Made by a program: the position numbers and the translations under genes | In this document: positions 22,066 to 33,500 of the stretch, piece by piece | How positions within the stretch are numbered: the stretch's first letter is position 1 | Layout of the letters: every line of letters begins with the position of its first letter | Notes under the pieces: model-generated | Seen by the model: the letters and a program-made list of their open reading frames with translations, nothing else | What the model was told of the DNA's origin: nothing | The model's database searches: none | Assembly: GCA_018902385.1 (NCBI GenBank) | Contig: JABSSW010000054.1 | Span: forward strand, 124,001 to 188,000 | Direction: 5' to 3' | From: Physcia stellaris | Taxonomy: Eukaryota; Ascomycota; Lecanoromycetes; Caliciales; Physciaceae | Length of the DNA stretch: 64,000 bases

Positions 22066-23942
22066 GGAAAAGACTGAGATTGTCGCTCGTTATACGTATA
22101 CGCCAGCCTACTGGCTTTTCATTCTCTATTTCGGTTTTATACCCAGGTGTGTGATCTACTGCATCAGAGAAACCGGAGTATTGCTATACGGATGCATGGT
22201 CTTGGGGATAGGTGCTTAGGTCAAAACACTATGGGATATACTTGCGCCTGTGTACAAAACGGGTCACATTCTTTTAGGCGGGGATATCGAGTATGTGGTA
22301 CTTTTTGGGTGTGGAAATGGAATTTGGGGAGAACACATTTAGGAAAAGGTGAAGCTATTTAATGGTCTGTCGTTGCGTATACTTTCATTTAATGAGACGT
22401 TAAGTCTTGTACCCCACCTCTAGACACCAGTGATGTACGTTATCGCTGCTCATCAGCAGCACATCGAGACGTGCTGCCGAAGGGTGACGGCAACACCGCT
22501 TAGCGATTTCAGATTGAGGAATGTCTGTAGCCATTCTGCGATCTGGACGATGCCGACATGGTCTTCTTTCAGAGCAGTTGTTCCCCTCTCTCCAGTATCG
22601 AGAAACGGCTGCCCGACCTTGGGCATTTCATGAACGGAGGAACCCATTTCATACGCCGACAGTCCCAAGTCAAGTAAGCCGTTTATCACAGAAAACTACA
22701 CAGATGAAAAACGATCTGCAGAGGAAAAGAGCATAAGCACTACTTCAACCCATACCAGACGTTAGTTCAATGTCCCCGCGGATTCGCTGTCCCAAATCAT
22801 CACGCTATTATCATCAGTCTGCACCATGAGTATCCTATTGATGTTATAAACGTAATCCGGCGGATTTGAGAACAGTAGCAGCTTATGATGAAGCCCTCTT
22901 TTCCGTAAATCAGGATGCGAGTGCTTTGCTCGCAAGATCAGCCGTCGTCTTCGTCAACTCTGTAGAATATGACTAGATTTGGTCAGTTGCAGTTGCAGTT
23001 CATCATAGGGACTAGTACTCCGTACGGAGAGGAAATCATCTCAATCTTGAGCGCAAGCGAGAGGGCCGCCACGCGCCTTGCCTAATTGAGGGTTTTCTTC
23101 ACATTCGCGTTGGGTTTTGAGATTCGGACGAAAACCGGGTTGTTCATTCAAACAAATTGAACATACTTCAAGCCAATTGAAATAGTGCCCTTCTGGGGAA
23201 AAGGAAGATAAGTCGAGGAAAGGAATAATTAAATGCAGAAGGCAGTACTCAATAGTGTCATACAACAAGACAAGGGCCGTCTCAACAATCGTTTTTCAAA
23301 GATGACATGGTCCGGTGACCTCAAGGATACTTGAGCCAAGGTTCTTGCCTCGGAGACGTCTCTGCACTTCCAATCAGACAGGGAAACCTCCGTTCCTCCA
23401 GAGCGTAGTAAAGCCTGTTGGCCGTCGGGGGCGCTGTTCTTATTACACCGGTGCTATTGTGTTACTTCGACACTAGGGGACGGAATTGTTGCCTTAGCCT
23501 AGCCAAGTGGGAGGGAGGTGAGGTCTCGGTGAATTTGGAGCTTCGATTTATTCCATGGCTTCCATAGATCATGCTTTCTTACGAACACGAAGATTATCAC
23601 AGCTAAATTCCTAGAGAATTTAGAAGATTGTCGAACCAGCTTTGCGTCAGTGCCATACACAATTCGAGTGCAGAAGATCTTGATGAACAGGCCTCGACTA
23701 TTAGTTTCAACACACTTCGTCTAGAAGATTTGTATTCAGCTGATGTTCAACAATGATCAAGTACACAATGCTACGCTAATATCATGCTTCGAAACACAAT
23801 AATGTGCCGCCCAACCCTACTAATGCCACCGTGAAAAGCCGAGAATGCCCAAACCCTGAACCCATGCTCTGGAGTTAGATGAGCTTTGTTACAGCCAACG
23901 TCCAAATCCTTGGTATATACAATGTTGTCTCAAACCGTCCTT
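22066..23942. other. intergenic with one possible gene remnant
   Basis: 3' flanks of the DUF6594 gene and of SWR1. Apart from the WD40-like frame listed separately, no coding signal is seen. The palindrome TACTCCGTACGGAG occurs near 23016. Confidence 0.4.
22762..22970 (-). pseudogene. WD40-like fragment
   Basis: A minus-strand frame of about 68 codons, open from an upstream stop and closed at 22762. It contains INRILMVQTDDNSVMIWDSE, which looks like the last strands of one WD40 blade (D-N-S-V-x-I-W-D). It has no start codon and no neighbouring blades. It could be a remnant of a WD-repeat gene, for example a NACHT-WD type, or chance. No frame on either side extends it. Confidence 0.25.
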
Positions 23943-26900
23943 TTACCGTACTCGTTTCCTCACTTTATGCTCTTCCCCTTTTTTCTTCTTTTTCTTGATC
24001 ATGTCTGGGTCGGGTGGAAGTGGCACATCCTTCAACTCCCATTCGATCAAGCGAAGCATATAGTCGTCGATATGACCAGCCTTTTCGGCGACTTTGGTTA
24101 CTCTGACAGCAACATCGACTGCTGGTGTTGCTGCTGTAGGGATTGGGTCAGTGGCATCTGGGACCACGACTGCGGGATCTGCAGGTTGCTCTACAGCATC
24201 TGCTCCAGTATCTGCACCAGCAGAAGGTGGTCGCGGCGTCTGCGGCGCTGGGGTCTTCGGTGTCATGGCACCAGCACTGCTAGGGATTGCCTTCTCCTCA
24301 AAGTCCGCAACATCGGTCTGCAGCATCTCCTTCTCGGCTATCTTGGCAGCAGCCACATCCTCCTTGTCCTCAACCTGCGCAAAGACTTTGTCCATACTGC
24401 GGCCGCCCAGGACCCGATCTAGAGCTGCATTGGTCTCCTCGTCGCCGTCGTCCGGAGCGCTACTTGCAAGGTCGATTGCAGTGACATCTTGGAAGCGGTC
24501 TGTGGTAAATTGCCCCTCTTGGATGACGACTTCGTCCAGCCTCGTCTTCTGCCGGGCTCTTCGCATGATGTTGACTTCAACTGTAGACTCGCTGACCAGG
24601 CGGTAAATATGCACGTCTCTGGTCTGTCCGATACGATGACTTCGGTCCTGGCATTGCTTGTCCATAGCCGGGTTCCAGTCAGAGTCGTAGAATATAACTG
24701 AATCAGCGCCTGTCAGATTTATACCCAAGCCGCCTGACCGTGTTGACAGTATGAAAACTGGTATTTTCTCGTCATTATTGAATCGCTCTGTCAAGATTTG
24801 TCTCTGCTCGATCTTCGTCCCTCCATCGAGTCGCAGATAGCGCCAGCCGTGAATGTTGAGGAATTGTTCAAGGACGTCCAGAACTTTGGTCATCTGGGTG
24901 AAGACGAGGGCACGATGGCCTCCAGCTTGGAGCTTGCGGAGAAGACTGTCAAGGCTCTGGAGCTTACCGCAATCGAACTGCAGGAGGCGCTTATCCGGAA
25001 AAGCAATCGAGAGTCGCATACGTGGTTCATGAAAAGCGTCTCTGGGAGAAGACTGTGGGCTAGGTCGCAGCACATCCAGCGCTTGTCGCGGAGTGGCCAA
25101 GTCTCTTATGTCAGTAGCCACTACCTTTGGTGTAATACAGGCGTATTTTTGAATTGTGGTTTCCATGGCTTGTGAGCGCCTTGGCAGAGTCACGATCATG
25201 TCGGCTAAAGATGTGGGCATATTAAGTGAATGCTCCGCAAGCTGAGCGTTACGCAGGGGTTGCGGCGGCAAAGGATAAGTTCCGAGGCCTAGGTCTAATC
25301 GCGACAATAGACCATGACTGTATAAAGGCCTCCGTTGACTGCGAAGCATGGTATGATAAGAAGCGTGACGCAGCGATTCGAATCTTGCGCGTTTGGCAAC
25401 ATTCTCCATGTGGGCTAACGTGCCCTTGACGGACGAGCCATCAAAGTGCATATTTTGTTTGAATCGACTCCATTGTTGAGCATAAAGTTGCCGAAGGGTA
25501 CCAAGGGCGCCCAATCTCTGCTTCTGAATGGTATCAAGTGCTGAAAGCGGCTCATTGGCACCCGGGAGCAGATTGACGAAGCCGAGATCAACGGTTTTCC
25601 CTAAATCTTCCTGAAGCAGACGACGTCTGATAAGTAGATCCTTAATCTCAAAATCTGCAACAACAGATCTCGACATGGCGAAAGAAGTGACAATTTGGCG
25701 TGTTTCGAAGAGGTCAGGATGGCAGCAAACCTTGCGAAGTTGCATAATACAATTCATCATGGATAGGTGGTTCCCCGATGCATAGATTGCCTTTGTATCT
25801 GCTCGATTTAGAAAACCTTGGTAAAGTTCACGCTGACGCTTAGATAGCCTGCAATACACGATGTGCTCGTACTTGCCAGGCATCTGCTTTTCGACGTCCG
25901 CCTTAAGACGACGAAGCAAATGAGGCCGCAACGTGTGATGAAGCTTGTTCACAATGCCTTGTGTGTTTTCATCCATTGTCTCTTTGCCATGCTCCAGGAT
26001 CTGTTTAACAGGTTCTTGGAACCAGTCCGAGAACTCCTGAAGACTAGCGAAGCCATTGGCACCTTGTCCGGCACCACCCGCAGATATTGTGAAGAAGAGA
26101 AGTGACCAGAGTTCGGTCAGGTTGTTCTGAAGAGGCGTCCCTGTCAACAGGAGACGAGCACGGGTCTTGAAGTTCAGGAGCGTTTGCCAGCGTTGAGATC
26201 GAAAATTCTTGATGTTGTGAGCTTCGTCCAAAATCATATAATGCCAGTCACGACGGCGGAAGATTTGATTATCCTGGACTACCAGGGCATAACTTGTAAT
26301 CCAGACATTCCATTTGTCATCGTTCATCCAGCCTTCGCGTTTACGCTTTCTCTCCTCAATAGTACCGTAATAAGTCAAGACTTTGAAACCGGGCAGGAAC
26401 TTTTTGAATTCCATTTCCCAGTTTAGCATGACGCTTGTTGGAACGACAATCAAATGTGGACCCCAGGCTTCATGGTTAATTGCCAAGTGTGCTAGTAGTG
26501 CGATGGTCTGAATGGTTTTGCCAAGCCCCATCTCGTCTGCCAAAATGCCGTTCTGGCGATTCGAGTAGAGTTTAGCGAGCCAGTCAAGACCAACGTGCTG
26601 ATATTCTCGCAGCGTTCCTCGCAATAATGATGGCACGGGGGTACTGATCGCAGTCGTCGATACTGGAGGAGTTGGTAGGGATAAATGCTGATAAGGCTGC
26701 TTGTTGACACCTTCAAGTTCTATCGATGGAATGCGTGCTGTGAGGGGTTGATCACTCAGCGCTTGCTGAGAAACGTCTGCCTCTGTTATCTCGCTTCCTT
26801 TCGTCCATTTGTCGTTGGAAGCTTTCGTATGCCCTAGCACTGGCTCTTCGCCGTTGCTCGCCGACGGTGTTTGCACCTGAGTTGCATCGGGTAGGGGACG

Positions 26901-29045
26901 TGCCTCTTCGGTTCGAACCGACATTTCGGTATGATCTTCTTCTACCATAAGCTGATCTGCCTGCTCAGCCCCCTCAGCATCGGAGTGCCTGACATCATTC
27001 TTCCATGCGCCCTTCGGGAAGAACCCAAGCAGACCCGCCTCTTGATCAGATACCTCGCTTTCTCCACCACGATCTGTATCTTGATCGAGATCATCGCTGC
27101 CTTCGTCGATGGAGCCCCTGTCGCTATCACCCATGTCATCATCCATATTCGTACTGGCATCGCTGTCGTCCATCAGAACCTCATCGAAGTGGTCTGCGAC
27201 ACTGATACTCGCCGAGATTCCAGCTTCTGTCTTATCAGGCGAGGCGGGACCACTGGTTTCCAAGCTGACGGGAATGTCTCCTGTATGCTGCTCAGCAGGA
27301 CCCCCAGGATCCACGTCAACAGACTCCCTTCTTGAGTTCTCGTCATAGGCGTCGTCTCCTGACTGGGAGATGTCCATGCTACTGCCTCTCAGGCTGGGTA
27401 ACTGCGCGTACTTTTGGTGCAACTCTTCGACTGTAAGCATTTCGTCGTCCACGCTCTCTGTACGAGCTGAAGGGCTTCCAACGTCTGAATTGCCGGCTGA
27501 CTCTTCTTCACTCCCACTTCCAGACGCGACCCCAGATCTCTTGTGCAGCATCCGTGTAGACCTCTCTAAAACCCTGTTTAGATTTTCCCTGCCGAGACGT
27601 TGCTGTTCTTCCCGCCATCGCTCGCGGCGTCTGCTCTCGATTTCGGCGGCTACCCTCTCAAACATCCGCTTCAACGATCCAATCACACTCTGCCTATAGT
27701 ATGTCTCACATGCATCGGTGACCTCCGTCTCAATCTCCTCAGCTGACTTTACAACCTGCAATCGTACGGGCACCTCCCGGCCACGTCGGGTTTCCCTTCG
27801 TTCCCATGCGACAAGGCACTGCTCGGCAATTTGTTTAGCTCTTTTCTTATGTTTGATACGTTCTTGAGTAAGTCTCTTCTGGAAATCTATTACTGCGGCT
27901 ACCATGTAGTCCTGGTGTGCATACTGCTGTGGTGGTTCATCCTGGTGATCTGGCAGATATCTTGAACACCTCTCTTCGCTAAGTAAACCTCCGGATTGAC
28001 CAGCATCAAGTACCTTGCTTATTAAATTTGCCTCGCGCCTAGCCTCTTCATCCGTCACACGTGGGATGCCCTCTCCAATCATAGATTCTTCATGATGAAA
28101 CCAATCTTGAAACGATGGGTGACGCCGCCGAGCAGGTACATGTTCTGGATGAGAGATGGTGATTGTAGGCATGCGAACTTTGAGGTTTAGTCTTTGTGTC
28201 TTGAATGGCGATCCTATAGCTGCAACTGCTTGATGTTCATCTTCGGCTGAATCCTGTTCACTATTGTCCTCGTCTTCACTTTGATACCACCCATTTGTTG
28301 CCATGTATTCAGTTTTACTCCTGGGGTCGCTCACGTCGGAAGCGCGATATACCCTGCGATTTGGGTGAGGGATTGTAATTGACGATGCTGAGGCCGGAGC
28401 CGCTGGAACCTTTTTTTTGTGCGATCTCTTTACAGGCGTCGCAGGAATGGCTTGCTCTTTGTGGGAGTTGCCATTTGTTTGGGTAGCTTTGGATGGTGAC
28501 TTGTTGGTTCCGGAAGACGTTGGGCGCTTGCTATGTGATGTGTGTTGACTTGCGGATGGAATCAAGGGCGATGATTTGAAGGTAGCTAAAACAGCAGGCT
28601 TCACCTTCCTGATTTGCGTGTGTTGAACGTTTGCCCGCGTTTGACGCTTGTTGGCTTGAGGTTGCAACTCCAATGGAACAAAATTGGTCCTTGAAGACTT
28701 CCTTCGACCACCCTCGATAAACGATGTGGGGCCCTCCACGGCGATTTTTTTCCAGGGCGGAGAGATGGGTCTTGGGGTAGAGGAATGCCGCGTTGCAGGA
28801 TCTGCGAGCTTCCGCCTTTTGGACGGAGGGCCATTGTTATCTTGAGCCTCGTTGTGTCTCTCGGAGTCCTCTTGTTCTTGAGGTAGGCCATGGCTCTTAG
28901 ACTGGTCGGGGGTCTGTGAACGATGCCCATTCACTGTTGGTGTTGATGAGTGACACGCGTCCGGATTTCCGCCGTTGACAATCGGTTCAGTGAGCCCATT
29001 CTCGAGCGGGCCGTTTTGCATTTCAGGTCCAAAAATGACAATCAA
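23943..29045 (-). CDS. SWR1: SWR1 chromatin-remodelling ATPase
   Basis: One uninterrupted frame of 1700 residues, about the length of other filamentous-fungal Swr1. Initiation could be at 29045 or at the next Met (MQNGPLENG) eight codons in. An HSA region lies at about 300-440 (PSFQDWFHHEESM, FQKRLTQERIKHKKRAKQ), followed by a long acidic stretch. The SNF2 ATPase has Walker A DEMGLGKT near residue 837 and DEAH near 938. The long insertion typical of Ino80/Swr1 ATPases separates it from the helicase C lobe at about 1380-1495 (STRSGGLGINLTGADSVIF, DRSHRIGQTRDV). The C-terminus is Ala/Pro-rich with a Lys run. By family it exchanges H2A for H2A.Z (Htz1) in nucleosomes as the catalytic subunit of the SWR1 complex. 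It is divergent from the complex I gene at 29421. Confidence 0.97.
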   Translation of the reverse strand: MIVIFGPEMQNGPLENGLTEPIVNGGNPDACHSSTPTVNGHRSQTPDQSKSHGLPQEQEDSERHNEAQDNNGPPSKRRKLADPATRHSSTPRPISPPWKKIAVEGPTSFIEGGRRKSSRTNFVPLELQPQANKRQTRANVQHTQIRKVKPAVLATFKSSPLIPSASQHTSHSKRPTSSGTNKSPSKATQTNGNSHKEQAIPATPVKRSHKKKVPAAPASASSITIPHPNRRVYRASDVSDPRSKTEYMATNGWYQSEDEDNSEQDSAEDEHQAVAAIGSPFKTQRLNLKVRMPTITISHPEHVPARRRHPSFQDWFHHEESMIGEGIPRVTDEEARREANLISKVLDAGQSGGLLSEERCSRYLPDHQDEPPQQYAHQDYMVAAVIDFQKRLTQERIKHKKRAKQIAEQCLVAWERRETRRGREVPVRLQVVKSAEEIETEVTDACETYYRQSVIGSLKRMFERVAAEIESRRRERWREEQQRLGRENLNRVLERSTRMLHKRSGVASGSGSEEESAGNSDVGSPSARTESVDDEMLTVEELHQKYAQLPSLRGSSMDISQSGDDAYDENSRRESVDVDPGGPAEQHTGDIPVSLETSGPASPDKTEAGISASISVADHFDEVLMDDSDASTNMDDDMGDSDRGSIDEGSDDLDQDTDRGGESEVSDQEAGLLGFFPKGAWKNDVRHSDAEGAEQADQLMVEEDHTEMSVRTEEARPLPDATQVQTPSASNGEEPVLGHTKASNDKWTKGSEITEADVSQQALSDQPLTARIPSIELEGVNKQPYQHLSLPTPPVSTTAISTPVPSLLRGTLREYQHVGLDWLAKLYSNRQNGILADEMGLGKTIQTIALLAHLAINHEAWGPHLIVVPTSVMLNWEMEFKKFLPGFKVLTYYGTIEERKRKREGWMNDDKWNVWITSYALVVQDNQIFRRRDWHYMILDEAHNIKNFRSQRWQTLLNFKTRARLLLTGTPLQNNLTELWSLLFFTISAGGAGQGANGFASLQEFSDWFQEPVKQILEHGKETMDENTQGIVNKLHHTLRPHLLRRLKADVEKQMPGKYEHIVYCRLSKRQRELYQGFLNRADTKAIYASGNHLSMMNCIMQLRKVCCHPDLFETRQIVTSFAMSRSVVADFEIKDLLIRRRLLQEDLGKTVDLGFVNLLPGANEPLSALDTIQKQRLGALGTLRQLYAQQWSRFKQNMHFDGSSVKGTLAHMENVAKRARFESLRHASYHTMLRSQRRPLYSHGLLSRLDLGLGTYPLPPQPLRNAQLAEHSLNMPTSLADMIVTLPRRSQAMETTIQKYACITPKVVATDIRDLATPRQALDVLRPSPQSSPRDAFHEPRMRLSIAFPDKRLLQFDCGKLQSLDSLLRKLQAGGHRALVFTQMTKVLDVLEQFLNIHGWRYLRLDGGTKIEQRQILTERFNNDEKIPVFILSTRSGGLGINLTGADSVIFYDSDWNPAMDKQCQDRSHRIGQTRDVHIYRLVSESTVEVNIMRRARQKTRLDEVVIQEGQFTTDRFQDVTAIDLASSAPDDGDEETNAALDRVLGGRSMDKVFAQVEDKEDVAAAKIAEKEMLQTDVADFEEKAIPSSAGAMTPKTPAPQTPRPPSAGADTGADAVEQPADPAVVVPDATDPIPTAATPAVDVAVRVTKVAEKAGHIDDYMLRLIEWELKDVPLPPDPDMIKKKKKKGEEHKVRKRVR

Positions 29046-29420
29046 TCAACCAAACCGCGCTCAAATCGCTTAATTGTAGCATCTGTGGAAAGCTGGCTTT
29101 ACAAGTAATCTAATGGCGAGTTCTAGAGTAATCATCAATCCAGGGTCGATAATTAGGTGTGTAATAGATTTCGGATCTGGTTTGCCTTTTGGTGATGATC
29201 CCCAGGGCCGGGAAAATTACACTTGGAGCCTCGAAAAGCGAGTTAACGGCATTCGGGACGATCAGCCGCGCATGCGACACATCGCGCAATATTAATGCAG
29301 CGTCAAAACGTCAAAGCTTAGAAACAGACACTTACGCATCACGAAACCTGAAGATCGGAAGACAATGTCCAAGGTTGCAATGCTGCACTGTAGACAATAG
29401 TCATTGCTGATTCTGCACAG
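29046..29420. promoter_or_regulatory. divergent promoter, SWR1 / NDUFB8-type genes
   Basis: 375 bp between opposite start codons, serving both a chromatin gene and a nuclear-encoded mitochondrial gene. No specific site was identified. Confidence 0.55.
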
Positions 29421-29994
29421 ATGATATCTCGAAGAATCGCAGCAGCAGCTCGGCCATCATCCCACCTCCTCCGCACCTCACGCCCTTTCCCTTCCCATTC
29501 ACAAATAAGGCGCATCTCACAAGAAGAGACTGACGATCCAGAGATGGCAAGCGCAGCTGTAGATGCTTGACGGCCCTCAGAAGCTAATGAGGCAAACACA
29601 GAATGGAGGCTACATAAATCCACCACGAGAGAAGCGACAGTTCCGCGACCCCTACGGTGACTGGTGGGATAAACAAGAACGACGCAACTACGGAGAACCA
29701 GTTCACGAAGACAATGATATCCTTGGAATGTTCAGCCCTGAGGAATACACCCACTTTACCCCTGGTAAAGGTATACTACTGATAGGATGTTGGGTAGCGA
29801 GTGTTCTGGGCCTATGCGGTGTTGTAAGCTTATACTATCCGGACAAGCCAAGCGCTCCCAGAACCTTTCCGGGTGGTTTGGATAGAGAGCTGGGAGGAGA
29901 GGGTGCCGTAATAGTGAGCCCATTCCTAACTTTTCGTTGGCTTTGCGGATACGTGCTAATTCATTTACAGGCACTGAAGGAAGAAGGATCATGA
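29421..29994 (+). CDS. NADH:ubiquinone oxidoreductase subunit, NDUFB8 (ASHI) type
   Basis: Three exons. Exon 1 (29421-29546) encodes an Arg/Ala/Ser-rich mitochondrial targeting leader (MISRRIAAAARPSSHLLRTS) ending DDPEM. The first intron (29547-29601, 55 nt) starts with GC, not GT, and ends with branch point GCTAAT and CACAG. Joining gives DDPEMNGGYINPP, the exact block expected in the family. Exon 2 carries KRQFRDPYGDWWDKQERRN and GEPVHEDNDILGMFSPEEY, then one transmembrane segment (ILLIGCWVASVLGLCGVV) and YYPDKPSAPRTFPGGLD. The last intron (29908-29970) has donor GTAATA, branch GCTAAT and TTACAG; the protein ends ALKEEGS. It would be an accessory subunit of the complex I membrane arm in the inner mitochondrial membrane. 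Confidence 0.92.
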
Positions 29995-30598
29995 TAACAT
30001 TGCACTCAAGTTTACTCGGACACTGCGCCATCCACTAAATCCCTGTATATAGCTGAGAAAGGTTTCAAGGTGTCGGGCGTTGAGCTAGCCATAGTAGCTC
30101 GATCCCGAGGGAGCAGCAAAATGAGGATGTTTGCTAGCATTCAATGAATCTGCCGTGTGTGCTTGACCTATGGTCAATTCAACATACCCTATGGCCTGGC
30201 GTGGAGTACAAATACGGCGGTACACTAGACCTTGTACGCCTCCGATTGCCTGACGAAGGGCAATGCTTCAGATCTTCGGTCCTATCCATTTAAACGACTT
30301 TGATGACAGCTCTAAGTTTTCTGATATCAGGGTAACAAGAGCTCCCTCCGCGCACGTCGAATAGCGGCGTCAATTATCAGATTCCAATAGCCATGCGTCT
30401 ATGGATAGTTATTTATGAGGCGCTCATTTAGCGTACCTGATATTGGGCGCTAGGCTGCGATCCTTGGCAGATGTTGCTGTGGAAAAACTTGCGTAGGGAC
30501 CCTGGTGTGAATTGTTAAGCTCTTAGGCTGGATGAACGAGATCGTTCAGAGAGTAATAATCTATCATTTCGTGATTTCGTCCGTGCAGCGTCATCACA
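29995..30598. other. convergent intergenic region
   Basis: 3' flanks of the complex I gene and the UNC13-like gene. No coding frame or repeat is recognised. Confidence 0.5.
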
Positions 30599-33500
30599 TT
30601 ATCTTCGAGGCAGACTGCTCATCATTCTACCTCCACCAGAAGCCAGGCTCTGCCGGACTATGGTTTCTGCTGCTGCTGCGGCAGCTAATCGCTCCTTCTG
30701 TCTGCTCCGATCTTTCAAATATCTCTCCGCCTCTGGCCTCATTCGTAATATTCGTAATATCATGTCATCATTTGGGTCTGCCTGTGCTTCCTTCCATTTC
30801 TCCTCTTTCGCCTTCCTAATCGTCCCAAGGTTTCGTGAAAGCATAATGCTTTTAGATCGCTTAGTCGATGTTAGTCCTACTAAGCCAGCTGCGCCGCCGA
30901 AAGAAGGAGCTGCTAAAGAGGCTGGAGCCGATAGTCGGTTGCGTTCTTTTTGCTGCCGGGCAGCGGTAGCAGACGCCATACGCTCGGATGTCCGTATGAG
31001 GTTCTCAGTGGCCTCAAAGTAAAAGAAGTTCAGTGTAGTAATGTCGAAATATTTAGGCGACCTTAGCACGTCGAGGGGGACGCCGTTGGCTTCCCCTGTT
31101 TCTTCGTCGACAGCGTGAAAAAAATCGAATAGATATTGGAGCCACTTGTAGATGATATCCACCTCTTGTTGCATAAGCGGCCGCTGCGCAGATAGCTTGT
31201 CCGATAGTGGGGGTACCAGCAGTGCTTCAACGGTTGCCAGCACTTCTTTCCAGAGCCTTGTCATGACCATTACCATTGCGCCACTAGTCAATGTCTGGTT
31301 CATGATAGCGAAGTTGTCGTCGAAATATGCGAATAGTGGTTTCAAGGCATTCATGACTTCAGCCTCTGTAGGCGCCTGCGGAGGAGGCTGAGGCTTGTTG
31401 CGGTTGAAGTAGCTCGAAACTGAAGACATCGTGATACCTTTAGAAAGCAGACTTTTCAAGGCTCGGCGTGAAAGACAGTGATTGATGTATGCAGAGAGCT
31501 TTACCGATGATTAGCCAAATCACGATGCGTCTTGATTGAGAAATGTATACCTTATCCGTGATCTTCCTTGTCATATCTCTTTCTGTTCTCTTGAGCGTTC
31601 GGAAAGCTTTACCAAAGTAGAACTGAATGTCATCCCGTTCCCCCTCCATACTGACTCTGAGCAATATTCTGCCCTGAGTATCTAAGTCCAACCAGTATTC
31701 TCTAGGCAAGAAATCGCCAAAGTGGGAAGGGTCCAGTTTGAGCGACGCTCTTCCAACACAGTCATGGTCTCCTAGGGTGTCCCAATCCCATACTGTAGCA
31801 ATGATATTGAGCGGGCCTTGAGTCGTAATATCAACAGTTTCGTCCCAGCGCGGATTTAGATTGCGGTATATTATTCTCGTCTTAGCTAGGCGCTTCTGGT
31901 ACTCATCGCCGAGTACAACGTAAGGATCGCTAAGCCCATTCATATCACAGGCTTTGAGATTCTCGGCCTCGACAATTTTGATGGTGAAGACGTAATTGTT
32001 TATCTTTCTCTGCCGCTGAGTGATAGGCGGCGCATGGCTTTGGATAACAGCTGCACATGCATCCACGTTGACTTCCCGTTCTAATTTGTCAAGCTGGAGG
32101 CTTGCAAAGTCGATGTTGTTCAGTTTGACAAAGGACTTGCAACATTTAGCGTGTGTAGAAATGTTTCGATTGGAGACTCACCTCTGGGAAGAATTGAAAA
32201 GGTTCTATCTTCTCCTTGTTACTCCACGCATCTTTCGCAACCCTCAACCATTTCTCCTGAGTCGTTTGGTTAGCAGCAAGCTGTTGTTCTGGTGTAAGTC
32301 GGTCCATTTCCTTGCCGAACTTCTGGTCCAGCAGCTCGCAATATCGAGCGATGCCCGAGCCTACGACCTTCGCGAGTGCTGTCATGAACTTGGCATATTG
32401 AAGATCGTCATCCCAGTTTAATTGAACGATACGGTCAATGGTCTGATTGAAAGAGCTAAAAATATCAATTACAGAAACGCTATGTCTCTGTTCTTCGGTA
32501 GGTATTTGGCTCTTGTTTTCTGTACGCACACTGAAAGTATCTTGCTTGACGGCTTGATCTACCCAGTCCGTGATAGTAGATTCTGTAGTACGGATCCACC
32601 GCCATACGAAGTCAGCCAGAAGACCTTCGATGTGAAAAGCGAAAACGGTTCCAGGTAGGACCTCGCCATGAATTCGCCGAATCTCAATTAATTCCCCATA
32701 TAATTGAAATCCATCCTCTATCGGTACTTCTTCCCCTTTTTCCTGTGCCAATTGAAGGATTCTTGCCACGATATCTCTGGCATCTTCTGCATACAGCGGA
32801 AGAATTGTCTCAACAAGAGCGGTCAAAGGATTAACACCAAGAACTTCAGGGTTCTTTCTGTACCTTTTCTGAATACGCTGGGCTAGCGATACGACGGCCT
32901 TTCCCATTTGTATGACATGATAGAATTCCCATGTATACTGATCTTGAGGAACTTCCTTTTCCAGAAAGGAACGATAGATCTCGTGCGCCTTTTGCTGCAA
33001 GGCTTCATACAATTGAGCTCTAAACGTTTGTAACTCCTTTGTTGTTTTGGCAAAGCTAGGATCATTATTGATATGCTCCTCTAGAACATAGATGATAGGA
33101 CCAGCACTCGGAGGCTTCTGCTCGTAGCAATGCTGCAGAACTTCATACAGATCGCGTAAGAGAGCATCATGGAGCGCAGAGAGTATGCGCTGATTGAGTG
33201 CAACGTCCGCGACCGTCCACTTTGTCCGGTCGGACAGCAATGATGATATGAAACTAGAAGCTTTACGATGATCAGAAAACGGCTCCTTAGCAAAGTTGAA
33301 AGCAGCATCTAGCGTGTCTAGGGTTATTTCCTGATCGACAAACTTATCACGAATTATATCTAGGAATAGGATGGCCCTGGAGACCTGCGGTACCCGCCAT
33401 CTTAAGCAGATCTCATTCAACAGCTCTGTAGATGCCTTAGACAGGATATTGACTGAAGGGTCGGTGTCGGCGTTCTGTGATTGTTGTACCGATGGATCAT

